The notes beneath the pieces were generated by a model, which saw nothing but the letters and a program-made list of their open reading frames with translations, was not told the DNA's origin and did not search any database. A stretch of 64,000 nucleotides of DNA from Hymenobacter sublimis (GTDB lineage Bacteria; Bacteroidota; Bacteroidia; Cytophagales; Hymenobacteraceae), in contig NZ_CP095848.1 in assembly GCF_023101345.1 (NCBI RefSeq), forward strand, positions 2,735,297 through 2,799,296, written 5' to 3'. The number at the start of each line of letters is the position of its first letter. The first letter of the stretch is position 1. Positions 17,019 to 24,984 of the stretch are shown here, one piece after another. Both the position numbers and the translations under genes were made by a program.

Positions 17019-18428
17019 TTAACGAACAGGCGCTGGTGTTACTTTTCCTTTGTTTCGGCCCAGGTAGAAAGTAAAGCCAGCGCGAAGAGCCCAGTAAGAA
17101 TCGTTGTACTTGCCAAGGGTTAATTGGTCCAGCTGATCGGTCAGGTAATAGTGGTTATCAACGCTTAGGCTTATGCCTACCCGGTCAGTGGGCAACACCT
17201 CCATGCCTATTCCGCCTAGCACATGCCCTAGCGCCGTTTGGGTAGTAGCGCCAGCCGCGCGGGTAGTCACCCCTCCTCCCACGGTTATATAAGGAGTGAA
17301 CCGGTCGCGCGGGAATAGGCGGTACTGCCCGCTCAATTCAAGGTAGTTAAAGGTTTCCCGGTAGAAGTCGCCGGCGCCTAACTCGAAGCGGCCGATATTG
17401 ATGCCTCCTGAGAACTTGGGGTTGGCCGCCTGGTAGCGCAGGTTTAGCTCGCCGCCGCCCCGCACCTGGGGTCGGCTAAAGTCGCCGTTGTAGCGGATGG
17501 TAGCCCCGCTCAGGCCCAGGCCAATCCGGCCGCGCCGGTCGCGCTGCACCCGACCCAGCACATCTATGTCGGCATTTTCCCGCTTTTCTTGCAGGTATTC
17601 GGCCAGGGCGGGGCCTTTCCGGTCGGCCTCATTGCGCGGGGCCCATAGCTGCTCCTGAATTCCCTCGTACACCAGTGCCTCCACCGATTTTTCAATGGCC
17701 TCCTTAACAGCCATTTCCGTGGGCTCATTGTACGTGAAGCCGGTTTCGGTTTCCAGCAGGCGCTTGAAGTTCACAAAGCGAAACAAGCTAGCGTCAACCT
17801 GCTGAGACAAGATGGTTTTGGAAGTGTACACCGTCTTGAGAATCTCGCCCGTGCTGGTGCTGATGGCCCGCAGATACACCGTCACCCGGTCTTGCCGGTA
17901 CTGGCCCGAGGCGCCGGCCCCAAAGTAGCGCAGACCCGCGCCCCCGGTAATTAGGTTAGCATCGTAGGAGATGATGCCGCCTTCGAGGATGATACCGGCA
18001 AACAGCAGGGAAGGCAGAGCCGGCTGGCGCTGGCCCGTCATTTCCTGGTACTCAGCCCGGCTAGAGCGAATAATTTTCCGCTCATTCAGCAGATTTCCCA
18101 GGTTTTCGCGCTCAATAGGGTTAAACCACCGCGACTCTTCCAAGGCCCGCAGCAGAATGCTCGTGCCGCCCTGGGTAATGGCCGTGGAAAAGCTCGAGCC
18201 ATTTTGGCTGGGCTTATACTGCCCGGTTTGGTCGCGGAATTTGTACACTGCGGCTACAATTCGCTCCCGCGGCTCGGGCAGCTGCCGCAGCAACTGGTTG
18301 CCCTGTACCTCGGCCCCCAGCCGGGCCTGCTCTACTTTAAAGGGCTGATGAAAGTACGGAGCACAAGCCGTAACGGCTCCGGATAGCAACAACACAACCA
18401 ACAACCGACGATACACAACGAGCAACAT
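17019..18428 (-). CDS. csgG: Curli secretion channel CsgG with C-terminal beta-barrel-like extension
   Basis: Outer-membrane nonameric channel for curlin export. The lipoprotein signal ends in the lipobox VTAC (Cys22). Residues 30-275 follow the CsgG core: RIVAAVYKFRDQTGQYKPSQ, then QGGTSILLRALEESRWFNPIERE with NLLNERKI, then GGIISYDANLITGGAGLRYFG with LRAISTSTGEILKTVYTSKTI. E. coli CsgG is 277 residues. This protein is 469, with about 170 extra residues of alternating strands (RIGLGLSGATIRYNGDF ... PYITVGGGVTTR ... WALRAGFTFYLG) that look like an eight-stranded outer-membrane barrel. It lies 21 bp after csgF in the csgEFG operon. Confidence 0.88.
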   Translation of the reverse strand: MLLVVYRRLLVVLLLSGAVTACAPYFHQPFKVEQARLGAEVQGNQLLRQLPEPRERIVAAVYKFRDQTGQYKPSQNGSSFSTAITQGGTSILLRALEESRWFNPIERENLGNLLNERKIIRSSRAEYQEMTGQRQPALPSLLFAGIILEGGIISYDANLITGGAGLRYFGAGASGQYRQDRVTVYLRAISTSTGEILKTVYTSKTILSQQVDASLFRFVNFKRLLETETGFTYNEPTEMAVKEAIEKSVEALVYEGIQEQLWAPRNEADRKGPALAEYLQEKRENADIDVLGRVQRDRRGRIGLGLSGATIRYNGDFSRPQVRGGGELNLRYQAANPKFSGGINIGRFELGAGDFYRETFNYLELSGQYRLFPRDRFTPYITVGGGVTTRAAGATTQTALGHVLGGIGMEVLPTDRVGISLSVDNHYYLTDQLDQLTLGKYNDSYWALRAGFTFYLGRNKGKVTPAPVR

Positions 18429-18449
18429 AGGGCTACCGGGAAGCGGCGC

Positions 18450-18890
18450 TTAGAAGTAGGGAACGGTTACCGTGGTCTGATTACCCGTGCTGGTATCGGT
18501 AATCTGGATGGAGAAGCCTCCGTTGGAAGGAACCACGTTAATCTGGTAGGAACCAACCGTATAGTTGCCGGCCTGCAAGCCCTGCCCATTGCCGCCGCTC
18601 CCAAACTGGTTGCCAATTAGGCGCTGGGCTAGCTGACCTAGTATCTGCTGGTTCAGGTTTTGCTCAAACTGTTTGAGCGGATCCTGCTGGAAAGGGTTGT
18701 TCACGGTAGCCGCCGGGTCATCAATGGTATTCTGGGCTTGCGCCGAGCTGAGCAGCCAAGCGTAGTTGAACGTGTTGCCACCCCCGAAGGAAGGGTTTTT
18801 GGGTTCATATACCAGGTCTTGACCCGTGGCGCAGTGGGCGCCCAAGGCCAGCGTTACTACCAAGGCTACTCGTAGTAGATACTGAGTCAT
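18450..18890 (-). CDS. csgF: Curli assembly factor CsgF
   Basis: Exported protein that couples the CsgG pore to fibre nucleation at the cell surface. At 146 residues it has a signal peptide ending at about residue 23 (CATGQ). The CsgF signature DLVYEPKNPSFGGGNTFNYAWLL follows immediately (shortened here to its hallmark NPSFGG), then a Gln/Asn-rich helical part and a C-terminal beta domain ending TTVTVPYF. It lies 29 bp after csgE and 21 bp before csgG. Confidence 0.88.
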   Translation of the reverse strand: MTQYLLRVALVVTLALGAHCATGQDLVYEPKNPSFGGGNTFNYAWLLSSAQAQNTIDDPAATVNNPFQQDPLKQFEQNLNQQILGQLAQRLIGNQFGSGGNGQGLQAGNYTVGSYQINVVPSNGGFSIQITDTSTGNQTTVTVPYF

Positions 18891-18919
18891 ATAGAAAGGA
18901 ATGTGGGTGAGGTAGCAGA

Positions 18920-19528
18920 TTAAAAAAGTTCAACCGGCGCGCGGCCGCCGCGCTCTAGCTGCCGGCTTTCGTTGCGGGTTTGTTGTAAAAAGCTGGTGGC
19001 AACCTCCAGGGCGTAGGCGGCCATTTCTTCAATAGCCTCGGCTTTAGGCTGCAGGGGTAGCTCCACCAATTCGTTGTCGTTCACCTCAACCGATATCAGT
19101 GTGCTGGTGCCTCGGGCGGGCTTTTCCCGAATCACGATGGTATAGTCGCCGAGTTCTGCGGGAGCCTCCCACTTGGTAAAGAACTCATCGTAGAAGTCGT
19201 GGCCGACTTTGGTAATGGTCTGGTCCATCACCAGCCCTTCAATCTCCGTGGGACGGAACTGCCGGCGCTGCCGGTTTTGGGCCGAGTCAGAGGTGGCTTT
19301 AAGCAGCAGCTGCAGGGCTTCCTCCAGCTTCTTAGCCGACAGCGGAGCCGCCTCCGATTCTTTCTGAACTTTGGGCTTGGGGCCAGGCTTAGCCGGAGTT
19401 TGGGCTTGTGCCCGGGTAGCTAGCAGGCAGAGCAGAAGCCAACAACTGAGCCCCATCACCCAAGGTCGCCACCAGAATATAGGGGTAGGGGCAGCACTGG
19501 ATGACTTTGGTTTGGATGCAGAGGCCAT
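18920..19528 (-). CDS. csgE: Curli secretion specificity factor CsgE
   Basis: Periplasmic cap of the CsgG channel. The CsgE domain covers about the last 120 residues. It runs through IEGLVMDQTITKVGHDFYD and EFFTKWEAPAELGDYTIVIREKP, and then through LISVEVNDNELVELPLQP and ALEVATSFLQQ. A hydrophobic segment (MGLSCWLLLCLLATRAQAQ) acts as the signal or anchor. The start is uncertain: ATG 19528, an upstream ATG at 19573 and a downstream ATG just before the hydrophobic run are all in frame. It is the first gene of csgEFG. Confidence 0.85.
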   Translation of the reverse strand: MASASKPKSSSAAPTPIFWWRPWVMGLSCWLLLCLLATRAQAQTPAKPGPKPKVQKESEAAPLSAKKLEEALQLLLKATSDSAQNRQRRQFRPTEIEGLVMDQTITKVGHDFYDEFFTKWEAPAELGDYTIVIREKPARGTSTLISVEVNDNELVELPLQPKAEAIEEMAAYALEVATSFLQQTRNESRQLERGGRAPVELF

Positions 19529-19645
19529 CACCACAAGAGCGTAAAATGCGACCAAGGAAGCTTCAGACGGCAAAGCTGACTCAGGACAAGAAGCTGGAAA
19601 GAAGAGAAAGAAGCCGGTGGTGAAGTAGTAGCCAACACGACGGTA

Positions 19646-19675
19646 TAAATGTAATTATTTAGCAAAATAATGCAA
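19646..19675 (-). promoter_or_regulatory. csgEFG promoter with palindromic spacer
   Basis: Minus-strand TTG (19673-19675), a 19-bp spacer and TACATTTA (19646-19653), one mismatch from TAnnTTTG. The spacer holds an inverted repeat ATTATTT-N4-AAATAAT (19654-19671), which would be a natural operator. The leader to the ATG at 19528 is about 110 nt. Confidence 0.6.
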
Positions 19676-19730
19676 GTCATTGAAACTATATTTATTGAAA
19701 TATATTCTTGCCATAATATCACGTAGCGTA

Positions 19731-19780
19731 AAAACAAGTGTGCCGCGCCCCTCACCATTTGGGGTGAAGAGCGCGGCACA
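19731..19780 (-). terminator. Terminator of the ATP-grasp gene
   Basis: TGTGCCGCGC (19739-19748) pairs with GCGCGGCACA (19771-19780) and the stem continues inward through CACC/GGTG pairs. On the minus strand it is followed by ACTTGTTTTTA. It separates the 19804 gene from csgE. Confidence 0.8.
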
Positions 19781-19803
19781 ATGCCTAAGCTGTGGCGACG
19801 GCC

Positions 19804-20988
19804 CTACGTCAGCACGTGCGGCACGAACTCCGACAGGTTTGTAATAATGCCGACCTCGCGGCGGTAGCCAATGGCGCAGGCGCCCCCCGCCCAGAAAACC
19901 CCAGCTTGGTACAGACGACCACTGGCATCGGTGGGCAGCTCGGCAAAGCGTTGGTAGATAATCGGTTGATCAGCGTAGTCGCCAGCTACGGAGCTGGCCG
20001 CGCCCGCCGCGCCTCCTAGCTCGGCAATGTCTTGCCCCTCCCGGCCCAACACGGGTTTGCTTACCTGATGCCCAGTCAGAGCCGAGCGAGACGCCTCCAG
20101 CAAAAGCGGATGATGCGGAAAGCACTGCCAGAGCCACGCCAGAATGCCCTTGCTTTGAAATAGCAGGGAGTAGGCCGGGTTGGCAATGATTACGTCACGA
20201 CTTCGCAGTAGCTCCGTCAGGTCGCGGGTGAGGTCGGGTTCCTCCTCGGCCAGCAGCTCCCAGGGCACCAGCTTGAATACGAAGCTGAAGCGTTGCCACT
20301 GCTCGGGGGCGGTTTGGGCCCACACGCCCCGCTCCTCCCCCTGCACGGCTACCTGCATTTCATCTACGGAACAGATGTGCACCTGAGTAAAGCCCGCTTC
20401 GGCGGCGGCTTCCGCTACAAGGGTGCAGTTGGTGGCATCCTCGGCGCTATTGGGTAGGTGCAGCAATAACAAGGTAGGCTCCAGATCGGCGTTCAGTTCT
20501 TGCCAGTGGGCCAGCTGGGCCTGCAGTCCTTCAAAGAGGCCGTTGGCTTGGCGGTCATCGTCAGCCAGATTAGCCGCCATAAGGCTAGCCCATTGCACTA
20601 CGGCGGTTTCGGGCAAACCAGTGGCCGTATCGGCGTTGAACTCCAGCAGCTTGGGGCCATCGGGGGTTTGGGCCAGATCAAAGCGGCCGTACAGGTGCCA
20701 GTGTCGCTCATCGTGCCAGGAATGGCGCACAGCCTGCCAGAGGTTCTCGGGAATGGCCAGCTCCCGCAGAAACGTGTCGGGCAGCTCATCCGGAATGCTT
20801 TGCACGAGCAGGTCGTAGAGCGTATCCGTGGCCTGCAGTAAGGCGTCGGCTTCGGCTTCGGGCAGCTGCACGGCCTCGCGGGCCACGTAGTTCTGGCAGG
20901 CATCTTCCACCGCCCACTCCCAGCCCAAGGCCCGCACAGAAGGCGCTACGTCGCCCGATAAAGGCAATAAGTGAATTGTATTCGGCAT
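19804..20988 (-). CDS. Glutathionylspermidine synthase-like ATP-grasp enzyme (YgiC/YjfC family)
   Basis: Family members ligate an amine to a peptide carboxylate using ATP. The 394 residues match the stand-alone synthase domain, without the amidase half of GspS. Recognisable segments are ERHWHLYGRFDLAQTPDGPKLLEFNADTATGLPE near residue 95 (shown only as hallmark LEFNADT), RFSFVFKLVPWELL near 235 and the C-terminal nucleotide site region. Glutathionylspermidine itself is not expected here, and the true substrate of YgiC-like enzymes is unclear. A Ser/Gly-rich lipoprotein gene lies 71 bp upstream on the same strand, the arrangement also seen for ygiB-ygiC, suggesting the two work together. Confidence 0.82.
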   Translation of the reverse strand: MPNTIHLLPLSGDVAPSVRALGWEWAVEDACQNYVAREAVQLPEAEADALLQATDTLYDLLVQSIPDELPDTFLRELAIPENLWQAVRHSWHDERHWHLYGRFDLAQTPDGPKLLEFNADTATGLPETAVVQWASLMAANLADDDRQANGLFEGLQAQLAHWQELNADLEPTLLLLHLPNSAEDATNCTLVAEAAAEAGFTQVHICSVDEMQVAVQGEERGVWAQTAPEQWQRFSFVFKLVPWELLAEEEPDLTRDLTELLRSRDVIIANPAYSLLFQSKGILAWLWQCFPHHPLLLEASRSALTGHQVSKPVLGREGQDIAELGGAAGAASSVAGDYADQPIIYQRFAELPTDASGRLYQAGVFWAGGACAIGYRREVGIITNLSEFVPHVLT

Positions 20989-21059
20989 GAGGAAGGCAAA
21001 CTAACGGAGTAAAAGAGCAAGGCGTATCTGGCGCGGCTGGGGCGCTGGCACCTTAGGTT

Positions 21060-21761
21060 CTAGCCGCCAAACCCGCGGCTGCCACCCCGACTGCCGAACC
21101 CCGAGCTGCGGCTGGAGCTAGGGGCGCTGCTGCGGATACTACTCCGACCGTAGCCCGTGCTCCGCGTGACACTAGAGCTGGGCCGGATGCCGGAAGAAGC
21201 AGCCGTTCGGTTTCCGGCGAAGCCTCGGCCGAAGAAGCCCCGGCCTTGGTCCCGCTCATTCGCTACCCGGGCGCGCCAGCCGTTGTTCTGCTGCACCAGA
21301 CCCGGGTTGGCGTAGGCGCCTACGTTGGGCGTCAAGAAGCGGCCAGCCATGTAGCCAATGCCGCCCCACATGAGAATGTCCATCATGCTGGTGCCGCCCA
21401 CGCGGTTTTCGGGGTTTACGCGGGTGTACTCCTGCATTTGCCGCTGCAACGCCTGGCCCTGCAGCGTATCTACCTTGCCATCGAAATGATGAAGCACGGC
21501 GGCTACTTCCTCTTTGCCGGCGGGCCGCTCGGCGGTAATTTTCCACTCGCCGGGCTTCACCTCCGTCATTTCCGTGATAACGCCTTCGGAGTAGGAGTCG
21601 GCGTTGCCATTGCTTTCACTGCCCCAGCTACCCTGGGCGGTCTGCTCCGTGTCAGACGAGTTGCCGGAACAGGCGGGTAGCAGCAGGCCCAGGCTCGTGG
21701 CGGCTGCCACCAGCAATACGTTGCGCCGCCAGTCTCCGAGTTGGTAATACGGCTTGTTCAT
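21060..21761 (-). CDS. Lipoprotein with Ser/Gly/Arg-rich C terminus, partner of the ATP-grasp enzyme
   Basis: A 233-residue product with a lipobox LLPAC (about Cys31). A Ser/Asn-rich linker and a conserved-looking domain follow (VITEMTEVKPGEWKITAERP ... LHHFDGKVDTLQG). A short hydrophobic segment MMDILMWGGIGYMAGRFLTP comes next, and the tail of about 60 residues is almost all S, G, R and F, ending GSRGGSRGFGG. The tail resembles those of DUF1190 (YgiB) lipoproteins, which neighbour the same enzyme in enterobacteria. Overall homology to YgiB is not evident. The tail could be the substrate of the adjacent ligase (inference). Confidence 0.75.
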   Translation of the reverse strand: MNKPYYQLGDWRRNVLLVAAATSLGLLLPACSGNSSDTEQTAQGSWGSESNGNADSYSEGVITEMTEVKPGEWKITAERPAGKEEVAAVLHHFDGKVDTLQGQALQRQMQEYTRVNPENRVGGTSMMDILMWGGIGYMAGRFLTPNVGAYANPGLVQQNNGWRARVANERDQGRGFFGRGFAGNRTAASSGIRPSSSVTRSTGYGRSSIRSSAPSSSRSSGFGSRGGSRGFGG

Positions 21762-21822
21762 AGGAAGTCAGGTAAGTAGGACGAAGGATAATAGAAAGCG
21801 GGCGAGTGGGGCAACCGGCACG

Positions 21823-22653
21823 TTACTCCCACAACGGGTAGTGCTCCAGGTGTACTTCCTGCCCGAAAAAGATGCGGGTGCTTTCCTCGAAAGATCGGGT
21901 AAAATCTGATACGTAGAAATGGTGCGTGGAGGCCGCTGGGCCGGGGCGGGCAGCCAGGTGGTTTTCGGTGAGGTAGCGCTGCACGTGGGCCGCTACCACG
22001 TCGGAGGCATCTAGCACTTCCGTCCGGCCCTGGTAAAACTCGGCAATCTGCTGCTTGATGAGCGGGTAGTGCGTGCAGGCCAGCACCAAGGCCTCAATGC
22101 CCTCCAGGCCGGGGTTGGAGAGGTAGCTTTCAATGATGTTGCCGGCAATGGTGTTGTCAAAAAAACCTTCCTCAATCATGGGGGCCAGCAGCGGGGTAGC
22201 CAAACTCTGCAGCTGCACGCCGGCATCCAAGTCATCTATTTTTTTGCGGTACACGTTGCTGTTCACGGTTTGCTTGGTGCCAATGAGGCCCACCGTCCGG
22301 CCCGCGTACTGCTGACCCACGTGGGCCACAATGGGGTCGATTACGTTCAGCACCCGCGCCTTGGAGCCCACGTACTCGCGTACTAGCTCATAGGCGGCGG
22401 CCGAGGCCGAGTTGCAAGCAATCAGAATCACTTTGCACTGCTGCTTGAGCAGTAAGTCGCAGATTTTGACTGAGTAAGCCTGAATAGCCGCCGTGCTTTT
22501 GTCGCCGTAGGGCAGGTGGGCCGTGTCGCCGAAGTACACGAGTCGCTCGTGGGGTAGTACGCGGTTAACGGCCCGCGCCACCGTAAGGCCGCCAATGCCG
22601 CTATCGAAAACGCCGATGGGCCGCGTAGTTAAGTCAGGGGAAGTTGATGCCAT
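21823..22653 (-). CDS. murI: Glutamate racemase
   Basis: Makes D-glutamate for peptidoglycan. The 276-residue protein has IGVFDSGIGGLTVARAV at the N terminus, YFGDTAHLPYGDK near residue 40, and the two catalytic cysteines in ILIACNSASA (about 80) and VLACTHYPLI (about 190). The start ATG 22653 is preceded by TACCTTCG (22661-22668 on the minus strand), one base from the -7 consensus, which would give an almost leaderless transcript. Confidence 0.95.
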   Translation of the reverse strand: MASTSPDLTTRPIGVFDSGIGGLTVARAVNRVLPHERLVYFGDTAHLPYGDKSTAAIQAYSVKICDLLLKQQCKVILIACNSASAAAYELVREYVGSKARVLNVIDPIVAHVGQQYAGRTVGLIGTKQTVNSNVYRKKIDDLDAGVQLQSLATPLLAPMIEEGFFDNTIAGNIIESYLSNPGLEGIEALVLACTHYPLIKQQIAEFYQGRTEVLDASDVVAAHVQRYLTENHLAARPGPAASTHHFYVSDFTRSFEESTRIFFGQEVHLEHYPLWE

Positions 22654-22817
22654 AGCCGGGCGAAGGTACGAGGTGTTCTGAGGTCCGTGCCAAGCGGCGG
22701 CGCAGCGCCAGCAAGACAGGTCAGGCCAGCCGGTTTACGTAGGATAATGCGCAGCCGCTAGCACACAATCCCGACAAGTTCCTATATTTCCTGCCTTCAC
22801 GCGTGCCGTCCTGAGTT

Positions 22818-23051
22818 ATGAGTAAAGTTCTGGAAGAAATTGACCAAGCCCTGGCTGGCTTCGATTCTGGCCAAGGCCGCCCCGTCGCCATTGAGTTAGG
22901 CGAGCGAAAATACACCCAGCTGGTGCTCGATGTGGCGCATTTGCACGCCGATGGCGGCCCCCTCACCCACAACACCGGCCGCCCGCTGGCGTACCGGGGC
23001 CTGGAAATCCTGCGCGACGACACCAACCGCGACCGAGTGCGGGTGATTTAA
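22818..23051 (+). CDS. Small uncharacterised protein (77 aa)
   Basis: Starts MSKVLEEIDQALAGFDSGQGRP and ends REVRVI-like with many charged residues. It is soluble, with no signal or membrane segment. There is a central VAIELGERKYTQLVLDVAHLH stretch and a C-terminal RGLEILRDDTNRDR segment. Composition matches the neighbourhood and a TATATTTC near-consensus -7 box lies 28 bp upstream. I do not recognise the family; it may be a conserved cytophagal small protein. Confidence 0.55.
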   Translation: MSKVLEEIDQALAGFDSGQGRPVAIELGERKYTQLVLDVAHLHADGGPLTHNTGRPLAYRGLEILRDDTNRDRVRVI

Positions 23052-23056
23052 CTTTG
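23049..23056 (+). promoter_or_regulatory. -7 box for the GT-C-like gene, overlapping the upstream stop codon
   Basis: TAACTTTG matches TAnnTTTG. Its first three bases are the TAA stop of the 77-residue gene. It would serve the membrane protein gene that follows. Confidence 0.4.
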
Positions 23057-23189
23057 CAGGCCCTATTGGAGGCGGTTCTTTTGGCCCGAACTGGCTCATA
23101 ACGCGTGCCTTTGTCGCATATCCTCTTGTAGCTTCGGCTTATTCCTTTTGGTGCGGCTGCTTATTGCCGGCAACCGCTACGCTGTTTTT

Positions 23190-24716
23190 ATGCCCAACGT
23201 ATTTGCCCTGGCGCGGGCGGCCGGAGGCCGGTGGCTCTGGCCGGGGCTACCTCTGCTGCTGATTTTAGCGGGTCGCCTCTGGGCCATGACGACCGGAGGG
23301 GCGCTGGCATTTCCGGATGAAGAGCGGCATTTAAAATCAGTGGAGGCGGTAGCAGCCATGCTGGAGGGCCACTTCGAGTTGGCCTGTCTGCACCTGGCCA
23401 ACACCCAGGGCCGTCCCGCCGATGCCCTGCTCCGCCTGCCTGTGGCGGCCGGGCAGGTTGCACTTGAGTATTTCTGGCACCTACCGCCTACCTCCCCGGC
23501 CTCCTTGTTACTGCCCCAACTTTTTGGCTGGCTGGTGTTGGCGCTGAACATGGCGCTGTTGTGGCGGCTGGCCCGGCGCTGGCTGCCCGTTGCCGCGGCC
23601 GACGTGGTTCTGGTCGTGTATTCGGCTTTGGCTAGTAGCCAGCTCTACGTCCGGCACTTGTTTCCTTATGATACGGCCCTGGGCCTGGTGCTACTGGCGT
23701 TGGTGCTCCTCTCTGCCCCCACGGCGGCGCTACGCAGCCCGTGGCGCCGGGGCCTGCTGGCGGGCACATTAGGCGTGTTGGCGTTTGCGGTGTATCCGGG
23801 CTACTACTTCGCTCCTCTGCTGCCGGGGGCTATGCTGCTGGCCTCCACCGGGCGGGCGCAATGGAAGCGGGCAGCGCTAGGCTTTCTGGCCGGCGCGGGA
23901 CTGGTAGTGGCTCCGCTGGAAATCCTGACGCGGGTGGGGCATATTTCCTACCTGCGCACCCTGCAGCATCTGCCGGCCACGGTAAATCAGGGCGACTTCG
24001 GCGAAGGGTTTTCTTTTCTACCGCGCTACCTCTGGCAGGTGGAGGGACCGACGGGTGGCCTGTTGCTGCTGCTCGCGCTACCTGGTCTGTGGGCTTTGCT
24101 CACGAAGCACCCGGCGCCGCTTACCCGGGTGGTAGCCCTGGCGCCGCTAGTCGCCTGGCTGGGCCACGCCAGCCTCGTGTTTTTTGCCCATCAGCTGGTG
24201 CTCTACGGCCGACTTGTTCATTTCTTCCTGCCATTTCTGGTGCTGTATGCCGGTACCGCCCTGCACTTGCTACGCCCTGGCCTGCTGCGCCGGGCGGCCA
24301 CTGTTCTTTTGGTGGGAGCCGCGCTGGTACACTTGGGGCGCTTCGGGCGGGCGTATCTGGCCCTAGCCTATCCGCGCGATGTGCTGGCCGCCTACCACCT
24401 GCCGCCCACTGCTCCCCTGCGCTACCTGAATGAAGGCGGCGTTGGCCCCTTGCTAAACTACTCGGTGCCCCCTGCGCGCCGTTTCGCCCCGCCCGCTACC
24501 CCACCCGACTCCCTGCTACTTGTCAACTTCACTTTCCTGTATCCTCTGCTCAGCTCAAACTGCCAGCCAGTTGCCGCGCCGGCTAGCTACCACCGCCTCC
24601 TCGATGCGCCCCACTTTCTCACCCTACCGGCCTACGGGTTCGAAGGGTTTACCCCGGCCATGCGCACGCAACTACAGGCGTGTAACTTCCACTGCCGGAT
24701 ATATAAGGTGAGATAG
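23190..24716 (+). CDS. Polytopic membrane protein resembling GT-C glycosyltransferases
   Basis: About 508 residues with ten or more hydrophobic segments. The first loop after helix 1 contains FPDEERH, the acidic DE-type motif at the position where GT-C enzymes (ArnT/PMT/mannosyltransferase-like) bind the polyprenyl-phosphate sugar and metal. A soluble C-terminal part of about 90 residues follows the last helix. It probably transfers a sugar from a lipid carrier to a surface glycan, lipid or protein. ATG 23190 is chosen; the in-frame TTG at 23148 or GTG at 23151 would add 13-14 residues. Family assignment is by architecture only. Confidence 0.6.
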   Translation: MPNVFALARAAGGRWLWPGLPLLLILAGRLWAMTTGGALAFPDEERHLKSVEAVAAMLEGHFELACLHLANTQGRPADALLRLPVAAGQVALEYFWHLPPTSPASLLLPQLFGWLVLALNMALLWRLARRWLPVAAADVVLVVYSALASSQLYVRHLFPYDTALGLVLLALVLLSAPTAALRSPWRRGLLAGTLGVLAFAVYPGYYFAPLLPGAMLLASTGRAQWKRAALGFLAGAGLVVAPLEILTRVGHISYLRTLQHLPATVNQGDFGEGFSFLPRYLWQVEGPTGGLLLLLALPGLWALLTKHPAPLTRVVALAPLVAWLGHASLVFFAHQLVLYGRLVHFFLPFLVLYAGTALHLLRPGLLRRAATVLLVGAALVHLGRFGRAYLALAYPRDVLAAYHLPPTAPLRYLNEGGVGPLLNYSVPPARRFAPPATPPDSLLLVNFTFLYPLLSSNCQPVAAPASYHRLLDAPHFLTLPAYGFEGFTPAMRTQLQACNFHCRIYKVR

Positions 24717-24970
24717 TGCAATGGTGAGGTGGCGAATGAGCGAATACGTGAAGTGCTGTCATAGCAAGCGCACCGAAGCCATCTTTCCTCTCTTACGACC
24801 AGACACCAAATAGCGTGACAAGCCCTCGACGCTAGCACAGTCGTCAAACGCTTGTCCCAATTCCAGGGGTAGCACGCTGGTCAGGAGGAATGGCCGCGCC
24901 CCGCTCGCCACGACACGTCATGCACCACCTCACTATTTCACCATTTCCCTGTTTCACCACCCGACCGGTC
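24717..24970. repeat. Dispersed nested inverted-repeat element, copy B
   Basis: The 268-bp gap before the ABC-F gene is one nested element. The outer arms are ATGGTGAGGTGG (24721-24732) and CCACCTCACTATTTCACCAT (24924-24943). The inner arms are 24757-24790 (TGTCATAGCAAGCG...) and 24885-24915 (GAGGAATGGCCGCG...GCCACGACA), which are imperfect reverse complements. The core is GACAAGC...GACG / CGTC...GCTTGTC (24816-24856). The tag AGGGGTAGCACGCTGGTCA lies at 24865-24883. The outer right arm runs to within 20 bp of the ABC-F start codon. Confidence 0.7.
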
Positions 24971-24971
24971 G

Positions 24972-24979
24972 TACCTTTG
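24972..24979 (+). promoter_or_regulatory. -7 box immediately before the ABC-F start
   Basis: TACCTTTG ends 5 bp before ATG 24985, so the transcript would start at or next to the start codon (leaderless). No ribosome-binding site is seen. Confidence 0.65.
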
Positions 24980-24984
24980 CGGCT

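Noticed and set aside
23741..24433. 230-residue frame overlapping the GT-C-like gene
   Set aside because: The Ala/Gly/Arg/Pro-rich composition is typical of a +1 shadow, and the main frame has a regular helix pattern.
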